DNA of 64,000 nucleotides from Comamonadaceae bacterium UBA4962 (lineage in GTDB: Bacteria; Pseudomonadota; Gammaproteobacteria; Burkholderiales; Burkholderiaceae_C). The translations under genes were made by a program, and so were the position numbers. The stretch covers positions 1 through 64,000 of the forward strand of contig DHAE01000023.1 in NCBI GenBank assembly GCA_002397315.1, read 5' to 3'. The notes under the pieces are model-generated. The model was given only the letters and a program-made list of their open reading frames with translations. It ran no database searches and had not been told where the DNA came from. Below are positions 47,577 through 58,602 of this stretch, one piece after another. Each line of letters starts with the position of its first letter. Positions within the stretch are counted from its first letter, which is position 1.

Positions 47577-48385
47577 TCGATGACGCCGTGGCTGTGTACC
47601 TGCTTGAGCGAGTGCCGCAGCTCAAGCAAGGCGCCAACGTGGCCCGAGAGCTGGGCCTGATCGCCTGGGCCTACATGGGCAAGCCCTTGAGCAAGCTGCA
47701 TGAAGTGTGCCGCACCATCAGCACGGGCTCCGGCCCGTCAAAGTACGGCAAGCCCATGGCGCCGGCAACCATCCGCGCGCGCATCCGCTATCTGGTGGCA
47801 GCCTGCCGGTACGCGTGGAAGCACCACGGTATGGGCGCCTCCGACCCGGGCGCCCGCGTGGTGTCGCCACAGGTCCGCAACGCCCGCCATCGGTACATCG
47901 ACCGGCGCGAGATGCTGACAATCTGCCTGGGCCTCAAGAACCGTGGAGTGCGCCGCGTGGTGCGCATCGCGTTCTACTCGGGCATGCGCCTGTCCGAAAT
48001 TCTGCGAGCGGAGGTCAGGGGCGATTGCTGGCTGCTCGAGGACACCAAGAACGGCATGCCACGGGTGGTGCCCATCCCTGCCAAGGCTCGGGCCGCAGCG
48101 CATTGCGATTTGCCGAAGCCAGCCAAGATCACCGTGCAGACCTACTTCCGGAAAGCCGCCCAGGCTGCCGGCCACGACGATCTGCACTTCCACGACCTGC
48201 GGCACTCCTGCGCGTCGGAGATGATCAACGCCAAGGTGGACCTGTACACGGTGGGCGCGGTCCTCGGGCATAAGGACTCAAGGTCTACCGCCAGGTACTC
48301 CCACCTCGCCACGGCCACCCTGGCCGACGCGCTCCGGACCGTTGGCAAGAAATCCCCACCACAGGCCAAAAGAAAAGCCACTTAG
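47384..48385 (+). CDS. int: Tyrosine site-specific integrase
   Basis: 333 residues. N-terminal arm-binding region (RGTFVFEFDRIVNGVRVRAR), core-binding domain, then the catalytic residues R202, K222, H270-x-x-R273, H296 and Y305. It integrates and, with an excisionase, removes the prophage at tRNA-Ser. The last four codons and the TAG form the left arm of a hairpin, see 48375. Confidence 0.95.
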   Translation: MPISRDKSRGTFVFEFDRIVNGVRVRARKRLPKAWSQAQADEYDRKESAHLYAAANDVGVADRLIDDAVAVYLLERVPQLKQGANVARELGLIAWAYMGKPLSKLHEVCRTISTGSGPSKYGKPMAPATIRARIRYLVAACRYAWKHHGMGASDPGARVVSPQVRNARHRYIDRREMLTICLGLKNRGVRRVVRIAFYSGMRLSEILRAEVRGDCWLLEDTKNGMPRVVPIPAKARAAAHCDLPKPAKITVQTYFRKAAQAAGHDDLHFHDLRHSCASEMINAKVDLYTVGAVLGHKDSRSTARYSHLATATLADALRTVGKKSPPQAKRKAT

Positions 48386-48416
48386 CGCTATCCTTACGAT
48401 AGCAACTAAGTGGCTT
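48375..48416. terminator. Phage-supplied terminator for int and the rebuilt tRNA-Ser
   Basis: AAGCCACTTAG (48375-48385) pairs with CTAAGTGGCTT (48406-48416), extended by GCTATC / GATAGC. The int stop TAG is in the left arm. On the minus strand the hairpin is followed by TTCTTTTGG, so it can terminate the tRNA transcript, replacing the native terminator left at 7797. Confidence 0.75.
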
Positions 48417-48421
48417 ATACA

Positions 48422-48512
<91 letters not shown>

Positions 48513-48603
48513 TGTGTGTCGAAGCCTGCGATTGTAGCAGGAAGTTTGCGTAGCACAGCGCTAACGCGTGCAGTTCGACCCATCTCTCCCACACCGAACC
48601 GAC

Positions 48604-49020
48604 TCAGGCGGTCTTGTACAGATCGCCCAGGCTGCGGAAGCCTTTGATTTCGAGCGGATTGCCGAAGGGGTCCATGAAGAACATCGTCCATTGCTCACCG
48701 GGCTGGCCTTCGAAGCGGACCTGCGGCTCCAGCACGAATGCAGTGCCTGCGGCTTGGAGACGATCCGCCATGGCCTGCCAGTCAGGCAGCGCCAGCACCA
48801 GGCCCAGGTGGGGCATCGGCACCAGGACATCGCCCACGCGTCCGGTGCGCGCCGTCGCGAAGGGTTCGCCCAGGTGCAGGGAGAGCTGATGGCCGAAGAA
48901 GTCGAAATCGACCCAGGTGTCGGTGCTGCGCCCTTCGGCGCAGCCGAGGACCTGTCCGTAGAAGCGTCGGGCTTCGTCCAGGTCGCGAACGTTGTAGGCC
49001 AGGTGGAAGATGCTGCGCAT
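48604..49020 (-). CDS. VOC family protein (glyoxalase/dioxygenase fold)
   Basis: 138 residues from Met 49020. IFHLAYNVRDLDEARRFYGQ is the first betaalphabeta-betabetabeta module with the metal His; HQLSLHLG and FMDPFGNPLEIKG supply the other ligands. Substrate unknown. Alternative start at 49056 gives 12 more residues outside the fold. Confidence 0.8.
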   Translation of the reverse strand: MRSIFHLAYNVRDLDEARRFYGQVLGCAEGRSTDTWVDFDFFGHQLSLHLGEPFATARTGRVGDVLVPMPHLGLVLALPDWQAMADRLQAAGTAFVLEPQVRFEGQPGEQWTMFFMDPFGNPLEIKGFRSLGDLYKTA

Positions 49021-49111
49021 GGGTGTGTTGCCAGGGGCGGGGTCAAGGATCGGCATCGCATTAGACCATTGGCGAATCGCCCCGGGATTCGCAGAGGCTG
49101 CCCTGTTCCGC

Positions 49112-49684
49112 TCAGACCAGCACCAGCTGCGGCACCGTCTGCAGCTCGCGCAGCGGGGCGCGCACGGGCTTCACGGCGCGCAGGTGAGCCACCATCTCGT
49201 CCACCACGTTGCGCTGGCTGTAGACGCACTCCCAGGCCTGCTCCACGGTCAGTCCGCGGAAGCGCTGGGCCAGGGTGAGCTCGACGCGCTCGGTGATCCA
49301 GTCGCCGCGGTAGCCGTAGTCCGCGCGCCAGTAATACGGTTGCGAGAAGTAGCCGAACGAGCCGGGGAACAGCGGGCGCACGTGGGTCGGGTCTTCGAAG
49401 GCGTCGTCGCTCGCGCCGTGCGGCACGCGGATCTCCATGCGCGCGCCGTCGCGGGCCACGCGGTGCAGTTCCTGCATCATCGGCAGCACGTTCGGGATGT
49501 GCTCCATCACGTGCGAGAGCAGGAACTCCCCGATGCTGTCGTCGGCCAGCGGCAGCGGCGTGCGCGCGCATTCGTTGAGGTCGGCGACGACGTCCACGCC
49601 CGGCGTGGCCTGCCAGTCGAGGTTGATCCAGCCTTCGACGATCCGGCGGCCGCAGCCGACGTTGAGCTTTTGGGGAAGGTCCAT
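49112..49684 (-). CDS. SAM-dependent methyltransferase (type 11)
   Basis: 190 residues. Begins LNVGCGRRIVEGWINLD (motif I), then SHVMEHIPNVLPMMQELHRV and EIRVPHGASDDAFEDPTHVR. The target is not evident. It follows serS in the same direction with a 50-base gap. Confidence 0.8.
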   Translation of the reverse strand: MDLPQKLNVGCGRRIVEGWINLDWQATPGVDVVADLNECARTPLPLADDSIGEFLLSHVMEHIPNVLPMMQELHRVARDGARMEIRVPHGASDDAFEDPTHVRPLFPGSFGYFSQPYYWRADYGYRGDWITERVELTLAQRFRGLTVEQAWECVYSQRNVVDEMVAHLRAVKPVRAPLRELQTVPQLVLV

Positions 49685-49734
49685 GTCGGTGCGGTCAGAG
49701 GCGCGGTCGGGTGCGAAAGGCGGGGCCGTGGCGG

Positions 49735-51054
<1,320 letters not shown>

Positions 51055-51191
51055 AGCCGGCGATTTTACGGCCCCCTTCCCTGCCGGCGGCATGCCATGG
51101 ATGCGCCCGTCACGTATCGGGCCCAACACGGGTGCGCACCGCGCGCCGACTTCCTAAGATAGGGCCATCACACGACAGGGAGGCCCGCCCC

Positions 51192-51629
51192 ATGCAGATG
51201 GAACCGTATCTTTTCTTCGATGGCTGCTGCGAAGAGGCGCTCGCGTTCTATGCGCGCAGCCTGGAGGGCGAGGTGCTGACGATGCAGCGCTACGGCGGCT
51301 CGCCGCTGGAAGAGCAACTGCCCGCGGACTGGCACGCCAAGATCATGCACGCCACGCTGGAGGCGCCCGGCGGCCACCGGCTGATGGCCTGCGACCGCAT
51401 GCCCGGCCAGCCGTCCGGGGGGCACGGCGGGTTCGCGATCTCGATCCACTGCCCGTCGGATGCGGAGCACGGAGAGCGCATCTTCCGCAGCCTGTCCGAG
51501 GGCGGCACGGTGACCATGCCCTTCACCGTCACGTTCTGGGGCGCGCATTTCGGCACGCTGGTGGACCGCTTCGGCGTGGGCTGGATGATCAACTGCGAGG
51601 GCGGCCATGGGTCGCCCCGCGACGCCTGA
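51192..51629 (+). CDS. PhnB-like VOC protein
   Basis: 145 residues. YLFFDGCCEEALAFYARSL opening, IMHATLEAPGGHRLMACD middle, and VTFWGAHFGTLVDRFGVGWM end are the PhnB/DUF3224-like glyoxalase-fold pattern. No known substrate. Confidence 0.8.
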   Translation: MQMEPYLFFDGCCEEALAFYARSLEGEVLTMQRYGGSPLEEQLPADWHAKIMHATLEAPGGHRLMACDRMPGQPSGGHGGFAISIHCPSDAEHGERIFRSLSEGGTVTMPFTVTFWGAHFGTLVDRFGVGWMINCEGGHGSPRDA

Positions 51630-51652
51630 CACCTCCCACGGGGCAGCGCCGC

Positions 51653-52594
51653 TCAGGCGACGGCGGCCGGATCGCAGTTGGCGCCGCAGAGGATGAGCCC
51701 CACGGTCTCATCGGGGCGCGGGCGGTACACGCCGCTCTGCAGCGCGGCGATACCCAGGGCGGCGGCGGGCTCGACGGCGAGCTTCAGTTCGCGCCACAGC
51801 CACTGCTGGGCCGAGCGGATGGATTCGTCGGTCAGCAGCAGCGTGTCGTGCACGTGGCGCTGCGAGACCTGCCAGGCGATGTCGCCGATGCGCCGGGCCC
51901 CCAGCGAGTCGGCCGCGATGCCGCCCACCGCCACGTCCACCGGCTGGCCGGCCGCGCGTGCGGCATGCAGCGTCGGCGCGCCTTCGGGCTCCAGCGCGAT
52001 GACGCGGGCGCGCCCTTCGCACCAGGCGGCGATGCCGGCGATCAGGCCGCCGCCGCCCACGCTCACCAGCACGCTGTCGGGCAGGCGCCGGGCCTGCTCC
52101 TCCATCTCCAGCGCCAGCGTGCCGGCACCCGCGGCCACTTCGGGCTGGTCGTAGGCATGGGTGAGCAGCGCGCCCGTTTCCTGCTGGCGCGCCAGGCAGG
52201 CCTGCAGCGCCTCGGCATAGGTGGCGCCGCCGACGACCACCGTGGCATCGAGCGAACGCAGGCGCGCGCGCTTGGCTTCGGGCGACACCTCGGGCACGTA
52301 GACCTCGCAGCGGATGCCGAGCGAGCGCGCGGCGGCGGCGGTGGCGATGCCGGCATTGCCGCCGGAGGCGACGATCACGCCGCTTTCGGGCACGGTGTTG
52401 GCGAGCAGCCGGTTGAGCATGCCGCGCGCCTTGAAGCTGCCGCCCACCTGCAGGTGCTCCAGCTTGAGCCACACCTCGGCGCACTCGATGCCGAGCGAGC
52501 GGCCCGACAGGCGCATGAGCGGCGTGGTACGCAGGAAGTCGGGGCGCGCGGCCAGGCGCAGCCGGGCGGAGGAGATGGCGGAACGGTCGATCAT
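51653..52594 (-). CDS. PLP-dependent threonine/serine dehydratase-like enzyme
   Basis: 313 residues. PLP lysine in VGGSFKARGML, SGGNAGIATAAAA for phosphate/substrate binding, and the Gly-rich VSVGGGGLIAG loop. Fold type II, like biodegradative threonine dehydratases (without the C-terminal ACT domain). Could deaminate threonine or serine. Confidence 0.82.
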   Translation of the reverse strand: MIDRSAISSARLRLAARPDFLRTTPLMRLSGRSLGIECAEVWLKLEHLQVGGSFKARGMLNRLLANTVPESGVIVASGGNAGIATAAAARSLGIRCEVYVPEVSPEAKRARLRSLDATVVVGGATYAEALQACLARQQETGALLTHAYDQPEVAAGAGTLALEMEEQARRLPDSVLVSVGGGGLIAGIAAWCEGRARVIALEPEGAPTLHAARAAGQPVDVAVGGIAADSLGARRIGDIAWQVSQRHVHDTLLLTDESIRSAQQWLWRELKLAVEPAAALGIAALQSGVYRPRPDETVGLILCGANCDPAAVA

Positions 52595-52761
52595 GGACAG
52601 GGGCAACAGCGAAAAGTGGGTGGATACGGCACCCCGCGGTGTCGGGGCGAAACCTGACAGTGTATGCAGACCACAGCCGTCCGCCCTGCTGCAGCCCCCG
52701 CCGCACATGCCGATAACATGGACAGGGGCCGTGCTTCGCGGCCTTTCGCAGGAGATGGCGC

Positions 52762-53463
52762 ATGTTCTTCGTATTCGGCCCGATGGGGCAGATGTACCGC
52801 GGCGGCCCGGAGCAATTGGCCCAGGTGTCGCCCGTGCGCCGCGTGCAGCGGCCGCAGGCCCTGCGCACCCGCGGCCCCGACGTGGGGGACGAACCGCCGG
52901 AGGCCCGGGCATGGGCCCCGGCGCAGCAGGCACCGGCCCCTGCCGCCGCGCCGGCGGCGCCCGTGAACGTGCTCGCGCAGGTGGCCGTGAGCGCCTACGC
53001 GCAGACCGAGCAGGGGCCGCAGCAGGCGCGGCAGCCGCTCACGCGCGTGAGCGATGTCATGACGACCGGATCGCTCTCGGTGCCGCCCGACGTGCGCGTG
53101 AACGATGCCTGGCAGACGCTGGCGGAATACCACGTGGCGCAGGCGCCGGTGGTGGATGCGCAGGGCCATGTGATCGGCCTGCTGCTGCGCGCCGACATGG
53201 CGCCGCTCGACCTGCTGCCGGAGCCTGGCAGCGTCAAGGCCGCGATCGAGCTGGCGCGGCGGCCGGTGTCGGAGGTGATGGTGAGCCCGGTGCCCACGGT
53301 CGCGCCCGATACCGAGCTGCGCCGCGTGGCGCGCGTGCTGCTGGACACGGGCATGCCCGGCCTGCCGGTGACGGATGAGTACGGCACGCTGGCGGGGTTC
53401 ATCTCGCGCACCGACATCCTGCGCGCGGTGGCGGCCGACCCGCCGCTGGACCTCTGGAGCTGA
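52762..53463 (+). CDS. CBS domain protein
   Basis: 233 residues. N-terminal FFVFGPMGQMYRGG, a Pro/Ala linker, then two CBS motifs (VSDVMTTGSLSVPPDVRVND and VSEVMVSPVPTVAPDTELRR) forming a Bateman module that probably binds adenosine nucleotides. Confidence 0.85.
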   Translation: MFFVFGPMGQMYRGGPEQLAQVSPVRRVQRPQALRTRGPDVGDEPPEARAWAPAQQAPAPAAAPAAPVNVLAQVAVSAYAQTEQGPQQARQPLTRVSDVMTTGSLSVPPDVRVNDAWQTLAEYHVAQAPVVDAQGHVIGLLLRADMAPLDLLPEPGSVKAAIELARRPVSEVMVSPVPTVAPDTELRRVARVLLDTGMPGLPVTDEYGTLAGFISRTDILRAVAADPPLDLWS

Positions 53464-53502
53464 CAGGCCGGGCCGCTGACCGGCCCGCGCCGTGGAGTTG
53501 GA

Positions 53503-54828
53503 TCAGTCGGCCAGTGCCGCGCTTTGCGACTCGGCGATCGCCACGCGCGGCAGCGGGCTCGCGAGCACCTTGTCGATGGTCTTGCCGTCCATGTCGACCA
53601 CCTCGAACTGCCAGCCTTCCCACTGCACGGTGTCGGTCACCTTGGGCAGCTTGCCGGTCAGCAGCATCACCATGCCGCTCAGCGTGTGGTAGCGGCCGCG
53701 CTCTTCCTCGGGCACGGCGTCGAGGTCGAGCCGGTCCTTCAGTTCGGGCACCGGGATGTGGCCGTCCAGCAGCCAGCTGCCGTCCTCGCGCTGCACCGCC
53801 CAGGAGGTGGCCGGATCGCGCGCATGGAATTCGCCGGTGATCGCCTCGATCAGGTCGCGCAGCGTGACGATGCCCTGCACTTCGCCGTACTCGTCGATCA
53901 CGAAGGCCATCTGCAGGTCGGACTGGCGGAAGTTGTCGAGCAGCTCCATGCCGGTGATGGTCTCGGGCACGTAGAGCGCCGACTGCAGCGGCTGGGCCGA
54001 CAGATCGCGCACGTCCTCGCGCAGCGAGCGCGACAGCCACTGGCGGGCATTGAGCACACCGAGTACGTTCTCCATGCCGCCGCGCACCACCGGGAAGCGC
54101 CCGTGGTCCGACGACTCGACGAGCCGCAGGTTCTCCTCGAAGCTGTCTTCCACGTCGAGCACCACCACGTCGGCGCGGGGCACCATGAGCGAGCCGATCT
54201 GGCGGTCGTCCAGGCGGAACACGTTGCGCACCATCTGGTGCTCGTGGGATTCGATCACGCCCGCGCTCGTGCCCTCGGCCAGCACGGCATGGATCTCGGC
54301 CTCGGTCACAGCGCTCGCGGTGTTCTCCTTCACGCCCAGCAGCCGCAGAAGGGCCTGGGTGGACACCGACAGCAGCTTCACGAACGGCTTGGTCGCGAGC
54401 GCCAGCCAGTTGATGGGCCGCGCCACGAGCCGCGCCAGCGTTTCCGGGTAGCTCTGGCCCAGGCGCTTGGGCACCAGTTCGCCGACGACGATCGAGAAGT
54501 AAGTGATCACCACCACCACGAGGCCCGTCGCCGCATAGCCGGCGGTTTTCTCGGGCACGCCCAGCGAGAGCAGCCACTCGCCGAGCGGAGCGGCCAGGGC
54601 GGCTTCGCCGACGATACCGTTGAGCACGCCGATCGAGGTGATGCCGATCTGGATGGTGGAGAGGAAGCGCGTCGGGTCTTCGCCGAGCTTCATGGCGGCG
54701 ATCGCGCCGGAATCGCCCTCATCGATCAGCTTCTGCAACCGGGTCTTGCGCGCGGAAACCAGCGCCAGCTCGGACATGGCAAAAAGGCCATTGAGAAGGA
54801 TGAGGGCGAAAAGTATTGCTATTTCCAT
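53503..54828 (-). CDS. CNNM/CorC family transporter (hemolysin-like)
   Basis: 441 residues. N-terminal DUF21 membrane domain (3-4 helices, EIAILFALILLNGLFAMSEL), then two CBS domains (LMVPRADVVVLDVED, LQMAFVIDEYGEVQGIVTLR), and a CorC_HlyC C-terminal domain (LDLDAVPEEERGRYHTLSGM). Implicated in magnesium/cobalt efflux in relatives. Confidence 0.88.
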   Translation of the reverse strand: MEIAILFALILLNGLFAMSELALVSARKTRLQKLIDEGDSGAIAAMKLGEDPTRFLSTIQIGITSIGVLNGIVGEAALAAPLGEWLLSLGVPEKTAGYAATGLVVVVITYFSIVVGELVPKRLGQSYPETLARLVARPINWLALATKPFVKLLSVSTQALLRLLGVKENTASAVTEAEIHAVLAEGTSAGVIESHEHQMVRNVFRLDDRQIGSLMVPRADVVVLDVEDSFEENLRLVESSDHGRFPVVRGGMENVLGVLNARQWLSRSLREDVRDLSAQPLQSALYVPETITGMELLDNFRQSDLQMAFVIDEYGEVQGIVTLRDLIEAITGEFHARDPATSWAVQREDGSWLLDGHIPVPELKDRLDLDAVPEEERGRYHTLSGMVMLLTGKLPKVTDTVQWEGWQFEVVDMDGKTIDKVLASPLPRVAIAESQSAALAD

Positions 54829-54947
54829 AGACGGGGAGTGGAGGCTCCCTCGGAGTGGTTCGGACGCAAATTGTAAGAAGTCCCATCGCCGCTGGGGATT
54901 CAATGCCCGGCGGCGTAGGGAATTGGCCTGGCAGTGCAGTAAACCGA

Positions 54948-55946
54948 CTATTCTCGTCCGGCTCCGGTCTCGGGCATGCGCTGCGAGATCTCCAGCCCCG
55001 TGGCCGCGTCGATCTTCAGTCCCTTGGGCAGCGGGAACTTCACCGTCTCCTCGATGCCGTCCATGCGGCGCACCGCCACCGCGCCCAGGGCCTTGATGCG
55101 GTCGATCACCTGGCGCACGAGCACTTCCGGTGCCGAAGCACCCGCCGTGAGGCCCACGCGGGCCACGCTTTCGAACCACTCGGGCCGGAGTTCGTCGGCG
55201 CTGTCCACCATGTACGACGGCGTGCCCAGCCGCACCGCCAGCTCGCGCAGGCGGTTGCTGTTGGAGCTGGTCGGGCTGCCGACCACGATGACGAGATCCA
55301 CCTGCGCGGAAAGCACCTTCACCGCGTCCTGCCGGTTCTGCGTGGCGTAGCAGATATCCTGCTGCTTGGGCTCGCGCACCTGCGGGAAGCGCGCGCGCAC
55401 GGCGGCGGTGATTTCGGCCGCGTCGTCCACCGACAGCGTGGTCTGCGTGACCACGGCGAGCTTGTCGGTCTGCGCCGGCTGCACCCGGGCCACGTCCTGC
55501 ACGTCCTCCACGAGGTGGATCCCGTGGTCCAGTTGCCCCATGGTGCCTTCCACCTCCGGATGGCCCTTGTGGCCGATCATGATGAACTCGTAGCCCTCCT
55601 TGGCGAGCTTGGCCACCTCCACGTGCACCTTCGTGACGAGTGGGCAGGTGGCGTCGAAGATGCTGAAGCCGCGCGCCTCGGCCTCGGCCTGCACCGCCTT
55701 GCTCACGCCGTGCGCGCTGAACACCAGCGTGGCGCCGGGAGGCACGTCGGCGAGGTCTTCGATGAAGATCGCGCCCTTGGATTTGAGGTCGTTCACCACG
55801 TAGGTGTTGTGCACGATCTCGTGGCGCACGTAGATCGGGGCGCCGAACTTCTGCAGCGCGCGCTCCACGATCTCGATGGCGCGGTCCACGCCCGCGCAGA
55901 AGCCGCGCGGCTCGGCCAGTACGATTTCCTGGGGTTGGATGGCCAT
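54948..55946 (-). CDS. ispH: 4-hydroxy-3-methylbut-2-enyl diphosphate reductase
   Basis: 332 residues. Three conserved cysteines for the [4Fe-4S] cluster: C17 (PRGFCAGVDRA), the one in FDATCPLVTK, and the one in DICYATQNRQ. Last step of the MEP isoprenoid pathway. Ends just before the ispH/FKBP pair boundary and starts 4 bases after the PPIase stop. Confidence 0.96.
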   Translation of the reverse strand: MAIQPQEIVLAEPRGFCAGVDRAIEIVERALQKFGAPIYVRHEIVHNTYVVNDLKSKGAIFIEDLADVPPGATLVFSAHGVSKAVQAEAEARGFSIFDATCPLVTKVHVEVAKLAKEGYEFIMIGHKGHPEVEGTMGQLDHGIHLVEDVQDVARVQPAQTDKLAVVTQTTLSVDDAAEITAAVRARFPQVREPKQQDICYATQNRQDAVKVLSAQVDLVIVVGSPTSSNSNRLRELAVRLGTPSYMVDSADELRPEWFESVARVGLTAGASAPEVLVRQVIDRIKALGAVAVRRMDGIEETVKFPLPKGLKIDAATGLEISQRMPETGAGRE

Positions 55947-55950
55947 GGCG

Positions 55951-56418
55951 TCAGAGCACTCCGATGAGTTGCACTTCGAAGGTGACGGGCTGGCCCGCGA
56001 GCGGATGGTTGAAGTCGAAACGCACCGCGCCGTCGTCCCGCACCTCGAGCACCACGCCGGCGTAGCTGCCGGTGCCGTCCGGCGTGGGGAACTGCACCAC
56101 GTCGCCCAGGGTGTACTGCTCGTCGGGATCGCCGAGTTCGGCCAGCAGCCGGCGCGCCACCCACTGCTGCATCTCCGGGTTGCGTTCGCCGAAGGCCTCG
56201 CCGGCCGGCAGCTCGAACGTGGTGCGCGTGCCTTCGGGCAGGCCGAGGAGGCGCTGCTCCATCGCAGGAGACAGTTCCCCGGCGCCCAGCGACAGCGTGG
56301 CGGGCTTGTCGCCGAACGTGTTGATGACGTCGCCCGAGGGACCGGCCAGGCGGTAGTGCAGCGTCAGGAAGGAGCCGGGCTGCACGGTGGGCACGGAAGA
56401 GGAAGCGTTGGAAATCAT
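55951..56418 (-). CDS. FKBP-type peptidyl-prolyl isomerase (SlpA-like)
   Basis: 155 residues. LTLHYRLAGPSGDVINTFGDKP and LSPAMEQRLLGLPEGTRTTFELPAGEAFG are the SlyD/SlpA FKBP core. ispH and fkpB/slpA are adjacent in many proteobacteria. Start 56418; an in-frame Met upstream adds six residues. Confidence 0.88.
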   Translation of the reverse strand: MISNASSSVPTVQPGSFLTLHYRLAGPSGDVINTFGDKPATLSLGAGELSPAMEQRLLGLPEGTRTTFELPAGEAFGERNPEMQQWVARRLLAELGDPDEQYTLGDVVQFPTPDGTGSYAGVVLEVRDDGAVRFDFNHPLAGQPVTFEVQLIGVL

Positions 56419-56529
56419 GGACAAAACGGGGGCCATCCGGCCTGCAAATGGTGTATAAAAATACAGTGTCCTGGCCGCGACGCCGCGGTCCGGGGGTGTG
56501 CCCGATTGTCCTTCCTTCTTTGCAACCTT

Positions 56530-57246
56530 ATGGCCCTCAAGACTCTGCCCGTCGATGCCCGACCCCGCGAGCGCCTGCTGGCGCGCGGCCCCTCCGCCCT
56601 GTCGGATACGGAACTCCTCGCCATCCTCCTGCGCACGGGCATCGTGGGCAAGGGGGTGATGCAGATGGCCCAGGAGCTGCTGTCCCCCGCACTCCCCGAC
56701 CCAGCCACGGGCGCCTTGCAGGGCGGCTTCGGCGGCATCGGCGGGCTGCTGCAGGCCGACGCCGAAGCCCTCCGGCGCATCAAGGGCCTGGGGCCCGCCA
56801 AGCGCACCTCGCTCGTCGCCGTGCTGGAGCTCGCACGCCGCATGCTGGCGCAGGCGCTGCCCAAGCGCGAGATGTTCCAGTCGCCGCGCGCGGTGCGCGA
56901 CTACCTGCAGCTGCACCTCGGAAGCAAGCCCCACGAGGTGTTCTCGGTGCTGTTCCTCGACAGCCAGAACGGGCTCATCGCCATGGAAGAGATGTTCCGC
57001 GGCACGCTGTCGCAGGCCAGCGTCTATCCGCGCGAGATCGTGGTGCGCGCGCTCCACCACCAGGCGGCTTCGGTGGTGCTGGTGCACAACCACCCCAGTG
57101 GGCAGGTGCAGCCGAGCCGGGCGGACGAGGACCTGACGCGCGCGCTCACCGACGCCCTGCGCCTCGTCGATGTCCGCGTGCTCGATCACATCATCGTCGC
57201 GCCGGGCGCATCCCTGTCCATGGCCGAGGAAGGACTGCTGCGGTGA
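56530..57246 (+). CDS. radC: RadC family (JAB/MPN) protein
   Basis: 238 residues. N-terminal UPF0758 HhH region (RIKGLGPAKRTSL), then JAMM metal site HNHPSG (H186, H188) with S196 and D199. The name reflects history; the DNA-repair role is unproven. Divergent from the FKBP gene. Confidence 0.92.
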   Translation: MALKTLPVDARPRERLLARGPSALSDTELLAILLRTGIVGKGVMQMAQELLSPALPDPATGALQGGFGGIGGLLQADAEALRRIKGLGPAKRTSLVAVLELARRMLAQALPKREMFQSPRAVRDYLQLHLGSKPHEVFSVLFLDSQNGLIAMEEMFRGTLSQASVYPREIVVRALHHQAASVVLVHNHPSGQVQPSRADEDLTRALTDALRLVDVRVLDHIIVAPGASLSMAEEGLLR

Positions 57247-58472
57247 TCCCCTCGGGGGCCCACCGGCCGGCCTCACGGCCCCGTGCCTGGTGGGCGGTTG
57301 CCAGGCGGGCTTCCTGGGCCGTGGTGCCGGTGCTGCTCGCGGCCTGCGCGCGGCAGACCGTGCTGCCGGCGCAAGACACTGCGCCCCTGGCCGCGCGTCC
57401 CCCTGGCCCGGAGCTTCGGCTGATCGGCACCGCAAAGCTGCCGCACGGCCTGGAATTCCTCGGCAGCACGGTCGGGGGCATCTCGGGCATCGACTACGAC
57501 CCCGTGCAGGACCGGTGGGTGCTGCTGAGCGACGACCGCTCCGCGCTCCAGCCGGCGCGGTTCTATACCGCGCGGTTGCGCTATGGCGACGGTGCCCTCG
57601 CAACGCCGCAACTCACGGGCATGGCCACGCTGCGGCAGCCGGACGGGCGGCCGTTCGCGTCGCGGCTGCAGTCCTTCCGCGAAGGCCCCGCCGCGGGCGA
57701 GGTGGCCGATCCGGAGGCGGTGCGCTGGCTGCCCGGCGGCACCTCGCTGCTCTGGACCAGCGAAGGCGATTTCGCACGCGGGTTCGGTCCGGCCCTGCGG
57801 GAAACCCGTGCGGACGGCGCGGCGGTGCGGCAGTACGCGTTGCCCGCGGGCTTTGAGCCGCGCCCGGCCGAGGGCCGTGGCCCGCGCGCCAACGCCACGC
57901 TCGAAGGCCTCGCCCTGTCGCCCGATGGCCGCACCGCCTGGCTCGCCATGGAGGCCGCCTGGCGGCAGGACGGCCCGCTGCCAACCACCAAGGCGCCCGG
58001 CGGTCCGCTGCGCATCACGGCGCTGGACCTCGCCAGCGGCCGCGCCGTGCGCCAGATCGCGTACGTGCCGGACGCCGTGCCCCGCGAACGGCGCATTCCC
58101 TGGGGGCCGCGTCTCAACGGCGTGAGCGAGATCCTTGCCGACGGTCCCCACCATCTGCTGGTGCTCGAACGCGCCTACAGCGCCGGCGCGGGATTCTCGT
58201 CGCGCCTCTACCGCATCGACACGCGCGCCGCGAGCGACACGCTCGGACTCGACCGGCTCGTGCCCGGCAACCACACCCCTGCCGCCAAGGCGCTGGTGGC
58301 GAGTTTCCCCGGCCCGGGCCTGCCGGAAGCCGACAACCTCGAAGCGATGGCCTGGGGCCCGCCGCTGCCGGGCGGCCGGCGCGTGATCGTCTTCGCGAGC
58401 GACGACAACTTCAATCCTGCCCAAACCACGCAGTTCATTGCCGCGGAATACCTGGAGCCGGACGTGCCATGA
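57243..58472 (+). CDS. Phytase-like / esterase-like lipoprotein
   Basis: 409 residues from GTG overlapping the radC stop. A lipobox LLAAC follows a hydrophobic stretch, so it is probably a lipoprotein. The mature region (SGIDYDPVQDRWVLLSDDR, NATLEGLALSPDGRTAWLAM, EADNLEAMAWG, VFASDDNFNPAQTTQF) is the six-bladed phytase-like PF13449 pattern. Confidence 0.82.
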   Translation: MIPSGAHRPASRPRAWWAVARRASWAVVPVLLAACARQTVLPAQDTAPLAARPPGPELRLIGTAKLPHGLEFLGSTVGGISGIDYDPVQDRWVLLSDDRSALQPARFYTARLRYGDGALATPQLTGMATLRQPDGRPFASRLQSFREGPAAGEVADPEAVRWLPGGTSLLWTSEGDFARGFGPALRETRADGAAVRQYALPAGFEPRPAEGRGPRANATLEGLALSPDGRTAWLAMEAAWRQDGPLPTTKAPGGPLRITALDLASGRAVRQIAYVPDAVPRERRIPWGPRLNGVSEILADGPHHLLVLERAYSAGAGFSSRLYRIDTRAASDTLGLDRLVPGNHTPAAKALVASFPGPGLPEADNLEAMAWGPPLPGGRRVIVFASDDNFNPAQTTQFIAAEYLEPDVP

Positions 58473-58602
58473 CCTGAAGGCGTCGATCCAAGGCGGGGCC
58501 AAGTCTGCCGTGCGCACCCATCCCACGCCGTCCGCACGGCCACCCCGGTTACTTTCCCCTCCGCCGCGGCCCCCGGCGCGGATCGGATACAACCGGCATT
58601 CC

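Noticed and set aside
8120..48385. CRISPR array, retron or diversity-generating retroelement
   Set aside because: No spaced direct repeats, no reverse transcriptase motif (YxDD) and no template/variable repeat pair near the fibre or adhesin genes.
53503..55179. Longer start for the CorC-like protein
   Set aside because: The added N-terminus overlaps ispH antisense; the membrane domain begins at 54828.
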